Assembly (NCBI RefSeq): GCF_042242105.1
Contig: NC_092032.1
Location: 12,697,915 to 12,761,914, forward strand
DNA: 64,000 bases
Source: Pempheris klunzingeri
Taxonomy: Eukaryota; Chordata; Actinopteri; Acropomatiformes; Pempheridae
Direction: 5' to 3'
Shown: piece after piece, positions 33,801-44,600 of the stretch
Layout: each line of letters opens with the position of its first letter
Position numbering within the stretch: position 1 is the first letter of the stretch
The notes under the pieces: model-generated
The model's database searches: none
What the model saw: only the letters and a program-made list of their open reading frames with translations
Told to the model about the DNA's origin: nothing
Made by a program: the position numbers and the translations under genes

Positions 33801-36800
33801 ATGGAACTTGCGCTGGACTGTATTGTACTTCTTAGTCTCACCACTAGGTGGAGTAACTGTCTTGAACGAGGCAGCTTCTCTATAAAATGAGTAATCGAAG
33901 AAGAAATTTGCTACAGGTGACCCAAAATGGCAGAATTAAGGAAACGTAAGAGAGCAGGTGAGAAAGTTTCAGGCGATAGATTAGATAACTAATGACGATC
34001 ACTTTTGCATTACGTAGGAGCTGCTTGATGTTAGCAGTCTGAAGAGCACCACGACGGGTGAGGATGTTTTTTAAGCTGTGCCAGATGCAGTTGGCATGGG
34101 ATGAGCTGTGTGGAGGTACGACGGATGGGGCTCCAGCTGGGACAGGAGCGCAAAGGACTGGCCTCTACGGTGTCCGCCGAGGGGCAAGAAAGTGGAGGTA
34201 AGGCTGTTAATTCGAGCACCAGGGCTCTAGCACAGACTATTTCAAGCTTCCCTCTCTGATGCTGATGCTGGTGCTGCTTAACACACTGAAGAAGAGCCTA
34301 CAAGGCAAAGACCAGCTTGTACCACAACTAATAAATGAAAGCCCACTAATGGAAAGGCTGTTTTTTTCTTGAATCATATTCAGTTATCAAGCAGAATTTA
34401 CCTACATTTGATTGATTTTGCCAACTTTAATCCACTAGAGGTGAGGCGATATACATCACCTCTAGTGGATTAAATTTAGCAATATAGCTCACTTCTAGTG
34501 AGTGGCCCAGCCCTTTGTATGTTTTTCTGTGTGTGGCCCTCAGTGAAAAAAGTTTGGACACCCCTGATCTAGGGGAACAGAATGACCGTATGCAATAGGA
34601 CCAGCCATTAACATATATTGAACCTCATTCAAAAAGTGGCTAAAAACAATACGGGCTGTCCTGACACATTCTTTCACCTTATGCCAAACCACTTTAGAGC
34701 TGAATGGTGACTGTGGCTTGCTAAAGCCCACAGGAAAGCAATAAAATATTCAGCTCATTTCCGTAAACAAGGAAATGCCTGCAAACTCAAGCCCCATCTG
34801 AAACCGAGCTCATGTCATGTTAAAAACAGCTTTGACACATGACTGTTCATACGACTGCGCCGCTCGTTATCTATTGTGTCTGTACGGGGTCTGTAAGGCG
34901 CACTGCTCTATCTTTCAGTGTTTGTTCAAGGTTCGGGCTCAGGGCAGAGGTTATCAGCCGCCGCCAGGATGGGAGGGAGATCATAGCTACCAGAGGCCCA
35001 GAGGACGTATATATACGTTCACACACGGACGGCGGCTCGCTGAACTAGAAATCAGAGGAAAACCATCTCTCTCTCACACACACATGGACAAAGACACAGT
35101 CAGGATTCACACTAGTATTTTCCAGTCTGTCTTTGGCTACACTGCAGTAACTGTTTCCATTTCACCACCACTCCTCACATATTCTGGAGCACTAGTGGGA
35201 TCTGAGGGGTGTGTTTGCGTTGTCAAGCTAGAAAGCTATTGTAGAGATCAGAAAGGAGAATTCTAGCTTGACAGAATAATATCAGAAGGATGTACAGTTC
35301 AAGACAACAATGGGAAAAACTTGCCCAAGTAACATCATTTACAGCAAGGATCTTGTGTTTTTCAGAACCTCTCCCATTTTTGTCGTGTTGCTCACACCCC
35401 AAAAAAAAAGAATTGCACACAAACACACAACCCAGTAGAAGATGACACTCACAGGTCTGGTTTCGCTTGAATGTTTTGTGGGACTCGTGCCACAACGTCT
35501 TGCAGTCTTCTTGCAGTTTGAAGAAGCGGTTCTTCTTCCAGGAGCTCGAGCGAATCTTGATCAGCTCTCCGCCGACCAGCAGGAACTGCAGGTCTGCATC
35601 TCCCTCCAAACCTGCCGGAGCGCGAAAGGTGGAGAGAGGTCATGCCTAAATCTTATACATTTAGATGGCCTATAATGTTGGGTGCACTAGCAAGGAGTGT
35701 CTCTCTAGAGGGAAATGAAGGCATTGTTAGTTACTAAAGGAAAATACATGCAAGTAAGCTTCCATTACACTTTTGAAATGTTTGGCAGGTTTCGATTTTC
35801 TTAAAGGGATTCTCCTGTGAATAAATGTTGCTTTCCAATACAATTGGTGGATCCATAAGCAACAGATTTTTACAAAAAAGGACAGTTAAAATCATAGCGG
35901 TGGAGATACCCTGACTTTTAGTCGTCCGTCGGGGGTTAAGCTCCAAAAACGATGGATCTACATTTCCCATGATGCAACCAATAGCATCTTTTTGTTTAAC
36001 CATCACTGCTGCCACCTTGTAACACAGGCATATTGGCTGTTTTGCCACCAGTCCAGGGCCACTTAGTCTGATCCTTTACTTGAGTAAAAACTTGTGCAAT
36101 GAAAAACTTAAATAAATATAATAATAATCGAAAAAAATAAAAGTATGTTGGCACAAAGTCAAAGGACTCAAGGCAGAAAAATCCTCACATTTGAGAACCT
36201 GAAAACATGATTTTATTTTCTTCTTTTTTATAAAGGGTAAGAGCTACTTACAGTCAGAAGGGAACATGTTAAAAGTTTATTTGAAAATTTACTCAGGCAG
36301 GTGAATCTAATCTCTTCACAGGCTAGGACTCATAGATTAAATGGACTTTCACGAGTAAAATGTGTGGCATGGCCCTCTAAGCATGCATCACATGTCCGTT
36401 TATGACCTTAGTTTAGCAGTAATTTGTTGAGTTGTGGGGTGACTTTTCTTGCTACCTATTGGAACACCATGATTATATCAAATTCTTTCTTTCATCACTT
36501 TTTATTTATTTTGCATTAGTTCAAATGACAAATACCCTGTGGCGTGGAGTACAGCATGTCACAACAGATGAGCAGTGTCAGTGGCTTATCGTTCGGTGAA
36601 GTAATTTGCTGATTATGGCTATCTGGGAAGGGTGTGTGACATCTGCAGAAAGAATGATTCACAATTCCTGTACAGCAGGGTAGGAAATCACAAAAAGTCT
36701 CACAGAACAACGTCGGCATGACAATATTTAGTTTATTTGTTTTCCATCTGTGCAGATGTGTGGGTGGGACTCATCTCTGCACACAGCTTTTTTTGCATCA

Positions 36801-38245
36801 CAAAAGCTTAAAATGGTTGTTTTTATTATGTAAAGTTGTGTATTGACTCCTATCCTCTCAGTAAGGAGGGCATTTGAGGAGAGCTGCGTTTGCTACAACT
36901 CAGCTGGGACTGTGTCAGGGTCGTGGGCAGGACCACAACATTGCAGACATTTTTTTCCCCAGATCGCACCACAGACTCACAGAGGCTGTTTATGAGCCTC
37001 TGGCCTCTCCGCAGGCAGGGAGGGAGGACTGGGCAGGGCAGCTCGAGAGCTTCAACGCCGTCTCTGCTCACTCAGGCTCCTCGATGGCGGCTTAACTGCT
37101 TCTGCTTCAGCTTCAGTGTGTTTGTAACCTCCTTTTTCATGTAAGCTACTTTACCATGAAGGGATGTTATAAAGAGCCACATAATGCCTCTGACACACAA
37201 CACTTCCTGACCAATGGTCATGAGTCATACTGTACATTTGACGGCAGCTAATGAGAAGGAGATCAGTTTTCTTTTCCTGTTTTTTTTTTGCAGAGTAATC
37301 AGTTTCAGGTGCTGGCCTGGATAAGAAATAATGCTGAACCTACAGTGCAGAGTCTACTCCCTGTGAGGCAAGCTAGGGCAAGAAGATGGCAAGAACTAAG
37401 GTGAAATGACAGGGAGCGATACCTCTAGGGAATCAGGTAATGATAAAGGTTCACACACTATCTAAGAGGGTGTGCTGTCTTTAGCCACAGAATAACACTC
37501 TGCTTTTGAAATAACTGTGATGTGAGGAAACTTTCTACAGGGAAAGATTCTCCAAAAGTCCGATTTATGAATATCAAATGAAAAAGGTTGTCATATATTG
37601 TCTTGTAATGACTTTGCTCAGTGACTGTCGCCAAGCCCTGTTTGATCTGGAGACCTCTACAACATGTTGCATCTTGTTGCCCTGCTGTTCTCTCTTTCAA
37701 AATGAAGTTATGCTCCTGTTGTTTTAAATGAGACAAAAGTAAGAGACAGGAGGCACATTGACAAGGAGAATCATCACAGAGTTTAAATGCTTTCCTTCCA
37801 GACAGAAAAACACTCATTTTGAGTTTTAACTGCTTCCTCTGAGTTGTGATCATGGCAGAAAGAAGGAATTCATCGCTCCAGGCAACGAGGAAGCTTTCAT
37901 AAAGCCTCTTTACCATGACAGCAGTGCACGTTACCTCCCAGCAGCACAAACAGGCGATTTATCCTGCAGATTACATATGATCAAGGATCTATGCAGATTA
38001 GATTAAGACCTACCTGAATCCAGGTTATCAAAACATTAGAGTGTGTGTGTGCGTGTATGTGTGCGCGCGTCCCTGTTTGTGTTGGCAAAATAGCGAGAGC
38101 GCGCGTCACGCTGCTCAGGCACATTTGCACCTTTGGCAGACTTACCTATCCGTTTTCCATTCTCCTGCGCAACTTTTTTCACCTGCTCCTGAAAAGCCCG
38201 TTCCTCTGATTCCGTCCTCTTCGGACGTTTGTGAAAACAAGACAT
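24803..38245 (-). CDS. plcd1: Phospholipase C delta 1 (complete, 775 aa, 15 coding exons)
   Basis: Coding exons in transcript order: 38245-38146, 35611-35453, 30439-30211, 30011-29882, 29763-29535, 29381-29180, 28562-28418, 28272-28120, 27077-26928, 26839-26683, 26569-26453, 26346-26168, 25706-25571, 25442-25293, 24894-24803 (TAG). All phases join; the intron after 29882 uses a GC donor. The enzyme hydrolyses PIP2 at the plasma membrane to IP3 and diacylglycerol in response to calcium. Order of domains: PH (about residues 36-143), EF-hands (loops starting D173, [12 protein letters not shown], and D210), X box (about 290-440), acidic linker (about 470-490), Y box (about 505-620), C2 (about 630-760). 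Catalytic His330 (SSHNTYL) and His375 (IYHGHT) and calcium ligands Glu360/Asp362 (VELDCWDG) each sit exactly 19 residues after rat PLC-delta1 His311, His356, Glu341 and Asp343. The N-terminus ([10 protein letters not shown]) corresponds to the longer human isoform. Synteny favours plcd1; the a/b paralogue is not determined. Confidence 0.96.
31230..31450. repeat. Dispersed repeat in plcd1 intron 2, copy 1
   Basis: It shares ordered words with 33240-33450: an AAGAGCTGAAAG/AAGAACTGAAAG segment, then AAACTGCAG, then GTCA..ACTA, then TCATTTGATCCATTG/TCATTTGATCTATTG. Both copies lie in the same orientation about 2 kb apart. Confidence 0.55.
33240..33450. repeat. Dispersed repeat in plcd1 intron 2, copy 2
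   Basis: Diverged direct copy of 31230-31450, ending just before the inverted-repeat element at 33454. Confidence 0.55.
33454..33630. mobile_element. MITE with TTTAAAGGTCCCATATT termini
   Basis: The left end TTTAAAGGTCCCATATTATG (33454-33473) and the right end AATATGGGACCTTTAAA (33614-33630) are perfect inverted repeats over 17 bp. The 177-bp element has an A/T-rich interior with TAAAATAAAAT motifs and no coding capacity. This TIR is very common in teleost introns. Confidence 0.85.
34085..34201 (+). pseudogene. hAT transposase fragment
   Basis: An open stretch starting [19 protein letters not shown] and ending at TAA 34199-34201 within the hAT relic. TDGAP is the signature around the catalytic core region of these transposases (usually V-T-T-D-G-A-P). 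It is a remnant, not a gene. Confidence 0.7.
34426..34474. repeat. Perfect 19-bp inverted repeat with 11-bp spacer
   Basis: TTTAATCCACTAGAGGTGA (34426-34444) and its exact reverse complement (34456-34474) flank an 11-bp spacer. It lies near the right end of the hAT relic, and a further partial copy CTTCTAGTGAG follows at about 34491. It can form a cruciform or hairpin. Confidence 0.9.
35612..38145 (-). other. plcd1: plcd1 intron 1
   Basis: A 2.5-kb intron with donor GTAAG on the minus strand at 38145. Positions about 35800-36050 resemble a dispersed fish repeat (CTACATTTCCCATGATGCAAC). No exon or RNA gene is seen. A TG microsatellite lies at 38041-38070 close to exon 1. Confidence 0.6.
38041..38070. 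repeat. TG/CG microsatellite next to plcd1 exon 1
   Basis: GTGTGTGTGTGCGTGTATGTGTGCGCGCG, alternating purine-pyrimidine, about 75 bp inside intron 1. Confidence 0.8.
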
Positions 38246-40406
38246 TGTGGATTAACTTTTTTTAAGTTTAAAAAAAAATTTTAAAAATCCGGTCTGTGTT
38301 TTTTGTGAGCTCGGTGTGGAGGAGAAGCAGGCACCACGTATTTCCCCTCTCATGGGGCGGGTCCAAACTCATCTATTGCTCCGCTCTAGTCCCTGCAGCG
38401 GTGGGTGTCCACAGCTGTGCGCGTCTGGTGAGGACTTAAACGTTATGGGAGAAAAGGACTGTGTAGTGATTTAGCTTTACCTTACACCTTTATATTATGG
38501 TATTAACACATGTCAATATCAGTGTGTTGGGACACCTCTGATTGGCTCTAACGATCTAATCAGGAGTTTTACATTAACTCTAAATCTTTGCTCCTTGCAG
38601 TAATGAGGAATCACATCTTTCCTCATTGCTTTGAGAAATTAAAACATTACAGGCTTTAATATAACTTTAAATGCATACTGCACTGCCTTGGTATGCAATT
38701 GATAAGTATTTTTTTCTTTCTTTCTGTCTGTCTCATTTAAATCTCCAATATTGTGTTTTTCATGCTGTTGAATCTTAAATGAGCTGTAAAATAGCGCCAC
38801 CTCATGGTGGGTATTTATGATAGAGAACCCGAGATTTGATTGGCCCGATGGAAATGTTTTGGTTTGCAGTATTTCAGATTTAAAAATCATTTTTTTTTTA
38901 AAAAAAAAAAAAAAGGACGTTGGTGATAAAGCATCCACTGCACGCTTGCCTTATCACTCAAACTCTGTGTAAAGTCACACATCATCACCAAGCTAAATAA
39001 GCTGTGGTTACACATGACACCTGCACGCACAACAGTGGCATGTCACCAAACATTACTGCCCCCACCCTGAATATCCGGACGACACGTTTGCTGGGAAGCA
39101 AAGCAAAGAGCTGTCAAGCCAACAGCAGCCATTAGGTCCATGCTGGGGAGTATCTGGCACCAAAACCACAAACTTCAGACAAAAAATATATATCATAGTT
39201 CATGACTGTCTGTGGATTTTTGTGATAGTGTCACGAAAAGGTCTTATTTCACACCAGAACTTATATACGGACTATCGCCCAGTCCAGCCTGGATGGAAAG
39301 CAACAGGTGAGCTCTTGGACACAGTGTCAGTAGCATTAAATTGCCAGGAGAGTAACTCTGTAACTCACCATGTTTCCCAACTGTGCCATTTGACTCCATC
39401 CTGATTTCAGTGGGAATAAATCACCACGCGCACGTCCTCTTCCCTTTCAGAGTAGCGTCGTCTGTATAAAAGGGATTATCCCAACCATAAAACTTGTCTG
39501 TTCGTCCTGTGTAGGGAAAAATCCAGCCTGTGTCCCCCTCAGTGTCCCCCTCTGTGCTGATCCACGCAGTGCGCGCACACTGCCAGCGCATCAGGCTCTT
39601 ATGCGCCCTCACAGTCCACACCCACTGCAACACCGGTCTGACAAGTACAGCATTATATCGGCTCCTGTGGCTTTCATTCAGCCCCCTGCCAGTGGAAACT
39701 GCACCTTCTACCAACATAGACTATAAATCAACACATGGTCCCATATAAGCCTTGATGAGATATGAAGCCTTCGCTGTGTCATGTGTTGTGATTTTTTTGT
39801 GTGGCATTTTGGCACCTAGAACTTGATCTGATTCATTTAGGGTGTTGCCCTTGTCTGGCACAGACCTGCCATTCATAGTTTGAGGTGTGTGCTCTTGCCT
39901 CACCCATACCTTTTTACACTGTGCAGTTCATGTTGGCAGTCACACCATGTCTGGATCCAGCATTATTGTAATACTGAAGGTCCTTATACAATCTTAGGAG
40001 ACATTTCAGCCCAGTGTCAGAAATATGTGTTAAAGCAACAACTCTGAGCCAAATAAGCAGGTTTTGGTTGTCATGCATGCTTAGCCCATCTCTTGTGAAC
40101 ACAGAAACTCACTTTCTGGACTTTGATGAATTTAAAGAGAGCTCTTTCTTTATTTTTTTGTTATTGGTGTCACTACTATGGCAGGATACTTTAATGTAAT
40201 AGTGGGTAAACAGTGTTTGTGTGCACTGGACACACTCCTGTTCATTGTTAGAATGTAATATACAAGGGCTCAGACAGATCCCTCTTTGTGCCTCTCTATT
40301 ATCAGTGTCAGCCAGCCTGTTCTGTCCTATGAACTCTCGCGCTGGGGCAAGTCTTGTGGGGGTAAAAAAATAAAAAATACAGCTCTTTCTGGCAAACCAC
40401 GAGGAG

Positions 40407-40607
40407 CTACAAAGTAGGCTCAACAATCACCTCTTTGAGAATCCCACTGGAGCACCGCATGAGCTGATCAGCACAGTCCAGGATTTTGTTTTGGGTGTCT
40501 TTGGTATCTGAGCCTCCTATGAATTTCAAACCATTAGGAGTAACTCTTTTTGCATACAATGGTTTGTAAAGACTTTGCATACCACAATCTACCGTAACCA
40601 CCCAACT
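40407..40607 (-). other. Orphan protein-like reading frame, unidentified
   Basis: A minus-strand frame, open from a TAA at 40608-40610 to TAG at 40407-40409, has 66 codons and no ATG at its upstream end. The predicted peptide (SWVVTVDCGMQSLYKPLYAK..., later KFIGGSDTKDTQNKILDCAD) has balanced composition and none of the low-complexity look of chance frames here. It could be a fragment of a decayed mobile element or an exon of an unrecognised gene. I do not recognise the family and assign no function. Confidence 0.3.
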
Positions 40608-41332
40608 TTACATGAGCCTGGTTAGTACCTGCTTGTAGGCCAGTCAGCTACTCTTTCCAGGCAGCACTGTGGGAAAGAAATCACTCTGACAACAGAGACA
40701 ACGCAGGTGTGTTTGTTTAATAACATGTTGCATCTCGCCTCATATGAGGTGGTCAGGTTCATATGGTTCAGTGTGTCAGAAAATACAGCAGAGAATCAGG
40801 AAATCCTTATTAATTCAAATGATCCTGATGCAGTGAAATCAAACAATCTTTAATTATTAACTCAATATAGCAGTTGATGTTGACAGTATTCTTATGTCTA
40901 ATTTGATTTCACCTCCTTGAGGGAAATATATTATATATCTTTGACTCAAGTTTTCTGAAAATAATTAAAACTAATATCAGCTTAATCCCTGTGACATGCT
41001 CTCTGTGGTCTTTAATGTGTCCAATGTGTTGTTGTTATTAGTTATTGCTGTTATTAGATTAACTATTGATATGTTTATATGGTATTATAACGTTTATATA
41101 AAGTTGCTGGCATTGTGTACATGTAAAGAAATCTGAAAACTATACAGATTTAGTTAGTAGCTGCCTCTACAATACAACAGTGTATATCATTCAGTCAGAA
41201 TGTACAAAAATAACTACTGTGTAACGATAAAGTGTTTTTTGTTTAACTGTTTATTTTGGGGCACAAAATAACACTAAAAAGTTAAATACTGTATATTTTT
41301 AGCTTCTTCCTGTAGCGGATGGACCTTTGGCT

Positions 41333-41346
41333 GTCGCTATGGCAAC
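41333..41346 (+). promoter_or_regulatory. dlec1: RFX-type X-box upstream of dlec1
   Basis: GTCGCTATGGCAAC fits the palindromic X-box bound by RFX factors (GTYNCC-AT-RGNAAC) except for one T in the left half. It lies 292 bp upstream of the dlec1 ATG, within the range of X-boxes of ciliary genes. DLEC1 is an axoneme-associated protein in other animals, so control by RFX and FOXJ1 is likely. Confidence 0.65.
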
Positions 41347-41637
41347 CATATGTACACAAATATGGCGGAAAAGCAGCGAGCAGTGAGGGACTCCAACAAA
41401 ACTAACTTCTAGCCGCACCTTTGGCTGAATTATGTGTGCGTAGTTGGAGGGTGAATGATTCGTGAAGGTTGTCACGCTACCACTATGTGTCTGTTTTTGA
41501 CGCTTTTGACATTATTTGCGAGTAAACTTGAAGTTAGGTGCTTAAGTTAAGGTGCTCTGCTAATGCTAACTAATTAGCGCTAGCTGATTAGCAAATGAAA
41601 CATTTCTCGTTAGCTAGTCGCTCACTGCTTCTGCATC

Positions 41638-44600
41638 ATGCTGAAAGAACCAGGACCGAGAAACCAATCGCGGTTTGATCCGTCAGTGAACAGCCACAAA
41701 CCGGCATCAGGAAAGTCCCAGGTAACGTTAATGAACACCTGCTAGTTACTGTGGCTGATAAGAACAGCCGCTCACCATTAAATTCCCACGAAACATGACC
41801 TCAAAAAGGACCTCACATTTTAAAACCCTCTGTCTCCTGTGACATTAGGACATTTCTCACGTGTTAGCAAGCACTTTCAAGGACCTTTACTCGACAGACA
41901 TAATTGGGAAGGACACTTTGTCCAACCTCATCAAGACCAAAAATGGACGAAGCAGCTACCATGACAGATATGTTGAAGAGCTTCAACAGGTGATCCAACG
42001 CCACTGTTAGTAACAAAATAATATAACCTGTATTGCATGCCTCATAATTCACTGTCAACAGCAGATATGTCACAGTGATATAAATCTGTATAATCTCTAT
42101 AGGCTCATTCTGAGTACAGCCGGTGTGTAAAAGAGTCTGACATGCTGGAGAGTCATTTAATTCAGGCCAGAGCTCGGGCTGCGGCCACAGAAAGCCAGGC
42201 CTACAAGAGGATGAAAGAGGAGATGGGTGATGTTTATGACCATCAGGGCCTCCTTACTGGTGAGATTGTCATGAATATGCTAAATGCTTGCTGATATTGT
42301 CTATAAAGCTGTTGTGTGATTTATTTCTCTATATTTGCTTTGAATCCAACAGGGATGCTATAATTGTATTTATTTGATGTTGTTTCTTATGTCTGTTTTC
42401 AGTGAAATCAGTCTTCTCCTGGTGTGTAGACCAAAATCTTCTGGAAATAAACAACCTAATTTCCCCCCAGGACTACCTACCTCCACAAAAACCACATGTG
42501 GAAGCACCAGCAGCAAGTATATGTCCCTCTTTGGAACTCCTCTCATTCATAAATGGTGTGTTTTTTGCTCAATAATTCACATATCCTTTTGCTGTTAGTG
42601 AAATCGGATCCTGCCCAACCTACAGCCGCTTACACCATGCACGTGTCCAGGGAGCCTCAGGATGATGGTTACACTCGACTTCCCAGTCCAGACAAGGCAG
42701 TGCTAGAAATGATCTCAGATCTCAGCCTGACCTGTGAATCCAGCTCAGATGCCCCACAGAGGAAGAAAACTCCTCGGGAGGTGAGGAGTCAGAAACCTAC
42801 AGCCTTTCGATTAACCCTGTATGGATGGAATGAGAGTAGACAATCAACTGAAGCAAAGAGTAATCAGAAAAAACAACAAAAACAGGACAACAGGGACAAA
42901 ATAGGATGTAAAAAGAACATTATTTAAAGGCATTCCTCTGATTTGTGAAAACTGATATGCATGATGATTCTGATGCGGCAAGCCCAAATTCCTCTAGGAA
43001 GCATGGAAACTTGATTAGATAATTGTTCTAGGAATATTCAATAGAAAACATCATTAAACTGCTTATAATCTCTAATATGTTTTAGAAACTGAACCAGACC
43101 AAGCCCAGACCAAAGTGGAAGGGTGAGCCAAGTGCAAAGGATCGGGCAGAGGGGTGGGAAAAACTTCAGAAGCTGAAAGATAGACACAGTTTCCTACGCA
43201 ACCCTCGCTTCCTTCCTCCAAATGCACATCAGGGTGGCACATCCCTCGTCCGGCCCAGAACCAAAGTGGGGAAGACGGCGCACGTGAGGAAAGGAATGGA
43301 GGAGCAAAGGTACCTGGAATGAGCTGAGCATAAAGGCTGTGTTCCCCTTTTCACAATAAATCCTAAATATTAAAGCAAATATAAAAAGGTGGGGTATTGA
43401 CATAGTGGGTCACATATGAAAAAGCTTGTATGGGTCATAGCTGAGGAAATGTAATAGGCTTAGTTCAGACAATCACTCTTCAATGTTAAATGCAAACATG
43501 AGTACCCTTTTTGTCAGTGCCAGGGGCAGTGTGTCTTTTGTGCCAGAGCTGGGAGCAAGAGATGTGTTTATATTCCAGACTGATCTGCCAGGTTGTGTTT
43601 CTTCATCCTATGTCAGTTATCTTGAAATGTGAATTATACCAGCTGTGGAGTCACTTTAAACAAAAAACCATACATGTTATGTTATGTTAAGTTATGGTCG
43701 CCAGATATTGTGCATAGAAGTGCTTTATGCTGGGCTGGCAGTTATATATCATTCCATATGCCATATCACAGTACAAAGTCAAGGCATTGTGAGGACTCTT
43801 CAAAAATAGTTATATCGATACTCCCACATACAAACAGAAAAAAACTGTTCTCTCCATCTGACACATTATGTTCAGGCCTGAGTCGCATTATGTCTGAATA
43901 CAGATTGACTCTTAGCAAAAAGGCGGCCAAACATTTTGAAAGCATTTTGACACAAATCACACTGTCACAACTAACAGTGGGAGGATGTATAGTTTTCTAT
44001 TTGGCGTCAGTCTTGTCAGCAAGATCTACCAAATATGTGTGGTTGGTGTGGCAACTCTGTAACTGTAATTTGTCTTAACGTAATATGAATATTTCACATA
44101 CTCTGTGATGGTGGCAGTATTGGATCATTGGTTTGGAAGATTAGCTACGGGGTTTTTATTTCCTTGAACGACAATCCCTTACTACTTTCACATCATGTGC
44201 AGCTCAGGCTTTGAACAACGCAAAAGACAAATTTCTTCTTTGGCAGATGAAGAGAGTAAAATCAGAAATGTTTGCTTTGTGGTTTTGACATGGAATTTAA
44301 TGCACTTTGTGTCGGCCTGTTACCCAGCTCACCACTTCCTGTGAGACTGTGTTTACAGAGAACAGACAGAACGCTCATGTGTCGTGTTTGTGCTCTTTCT
44401 CCCTGAAAGCTCCACTGATGATCCTGTACCAGTCTTCCTAGCTAAACCTTCAGTGGTGGTTTTCACTGAGTACAGTGTGGGGCAGGTTTACGAGGTATGT
44501 TTCACAAGTTTCAGTGACTTATACTGAACTATTACAAGGGAAAATTTCAGAACACCCACCAGAACTAACTTCCTGTCAATGAGATGATGTACAGTAACAT

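Larger units (their letters stand above)
33723..34566 (+). mobile_element. Decayed hAT-type transposon with transposase fragments
   Basis: The left end begins CAGGCCAACTGCGGCCCG and the right end closes GTTTGGACACCCCTG, the CAGG...CCTG ends expected of hAT elements. Flanking heptamers ATGTAGG (33716-33722) and ATCTAGG (34567-34573) may be a worn target duplication. Inside are frame-shifted transposase scraps: [11 protein letters not shown] (near 33928), [13 protein letters not shown] (near 34036-34075), [19 protein letters not shown] (from 34091) and [11 protein letters not shown] (near 34295-34330), in the order found in ZBED/GTF2IRD2-like hAT transposases. Frames are broken and most of the transposase is deleted, so it cannot be active. 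Confidence 0.8.
30440..35452 (-). other. plcd1: Large transposon-rich plcd1 intron 2
   Basis: This 5-kb intron lies between the exon encoding the start of the PH domain and the next exon. It carries two diverged copies of one repeat (31230-31450, 33240-33450), a short inverted-repeat element (33454-33630) and a decayed hAT transposon (33723-34566). No host exon is seen. Confidence 0.7.
38246..41637. other. Divergent intergenic region between plcd1 and dlec1
   Basis: plcd1 (minus) and dlec1 (plus) point away from each other across 3.4 kb, which must hold both promoters. The plcd1 side has a GC-box-like GGGGCGGG at about 38354-38361. The dlec1 side has an RFX X-box at 41333-41346. Between them are simple sequence, a poly-A/T tract at 38891-38913 and an orphan protein-like minus-strand reading frame (40407-40607). 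Confidence 0.65.

Noticed and set aside
36850-37144. Arg/Ser-rich frames on both strands in plcd1 intron 1
   Set aside because: No homology that I recognise. The local higher GC content explains the open frames.
39421-39748. Opposed reading frames of 98 and 72 codons in the plcd1-dlec1 intergenic region
   Set aside because: They contain a short direct repeat (AGTGTCCCCCTC twice) and have no family resemblance or splice sites.
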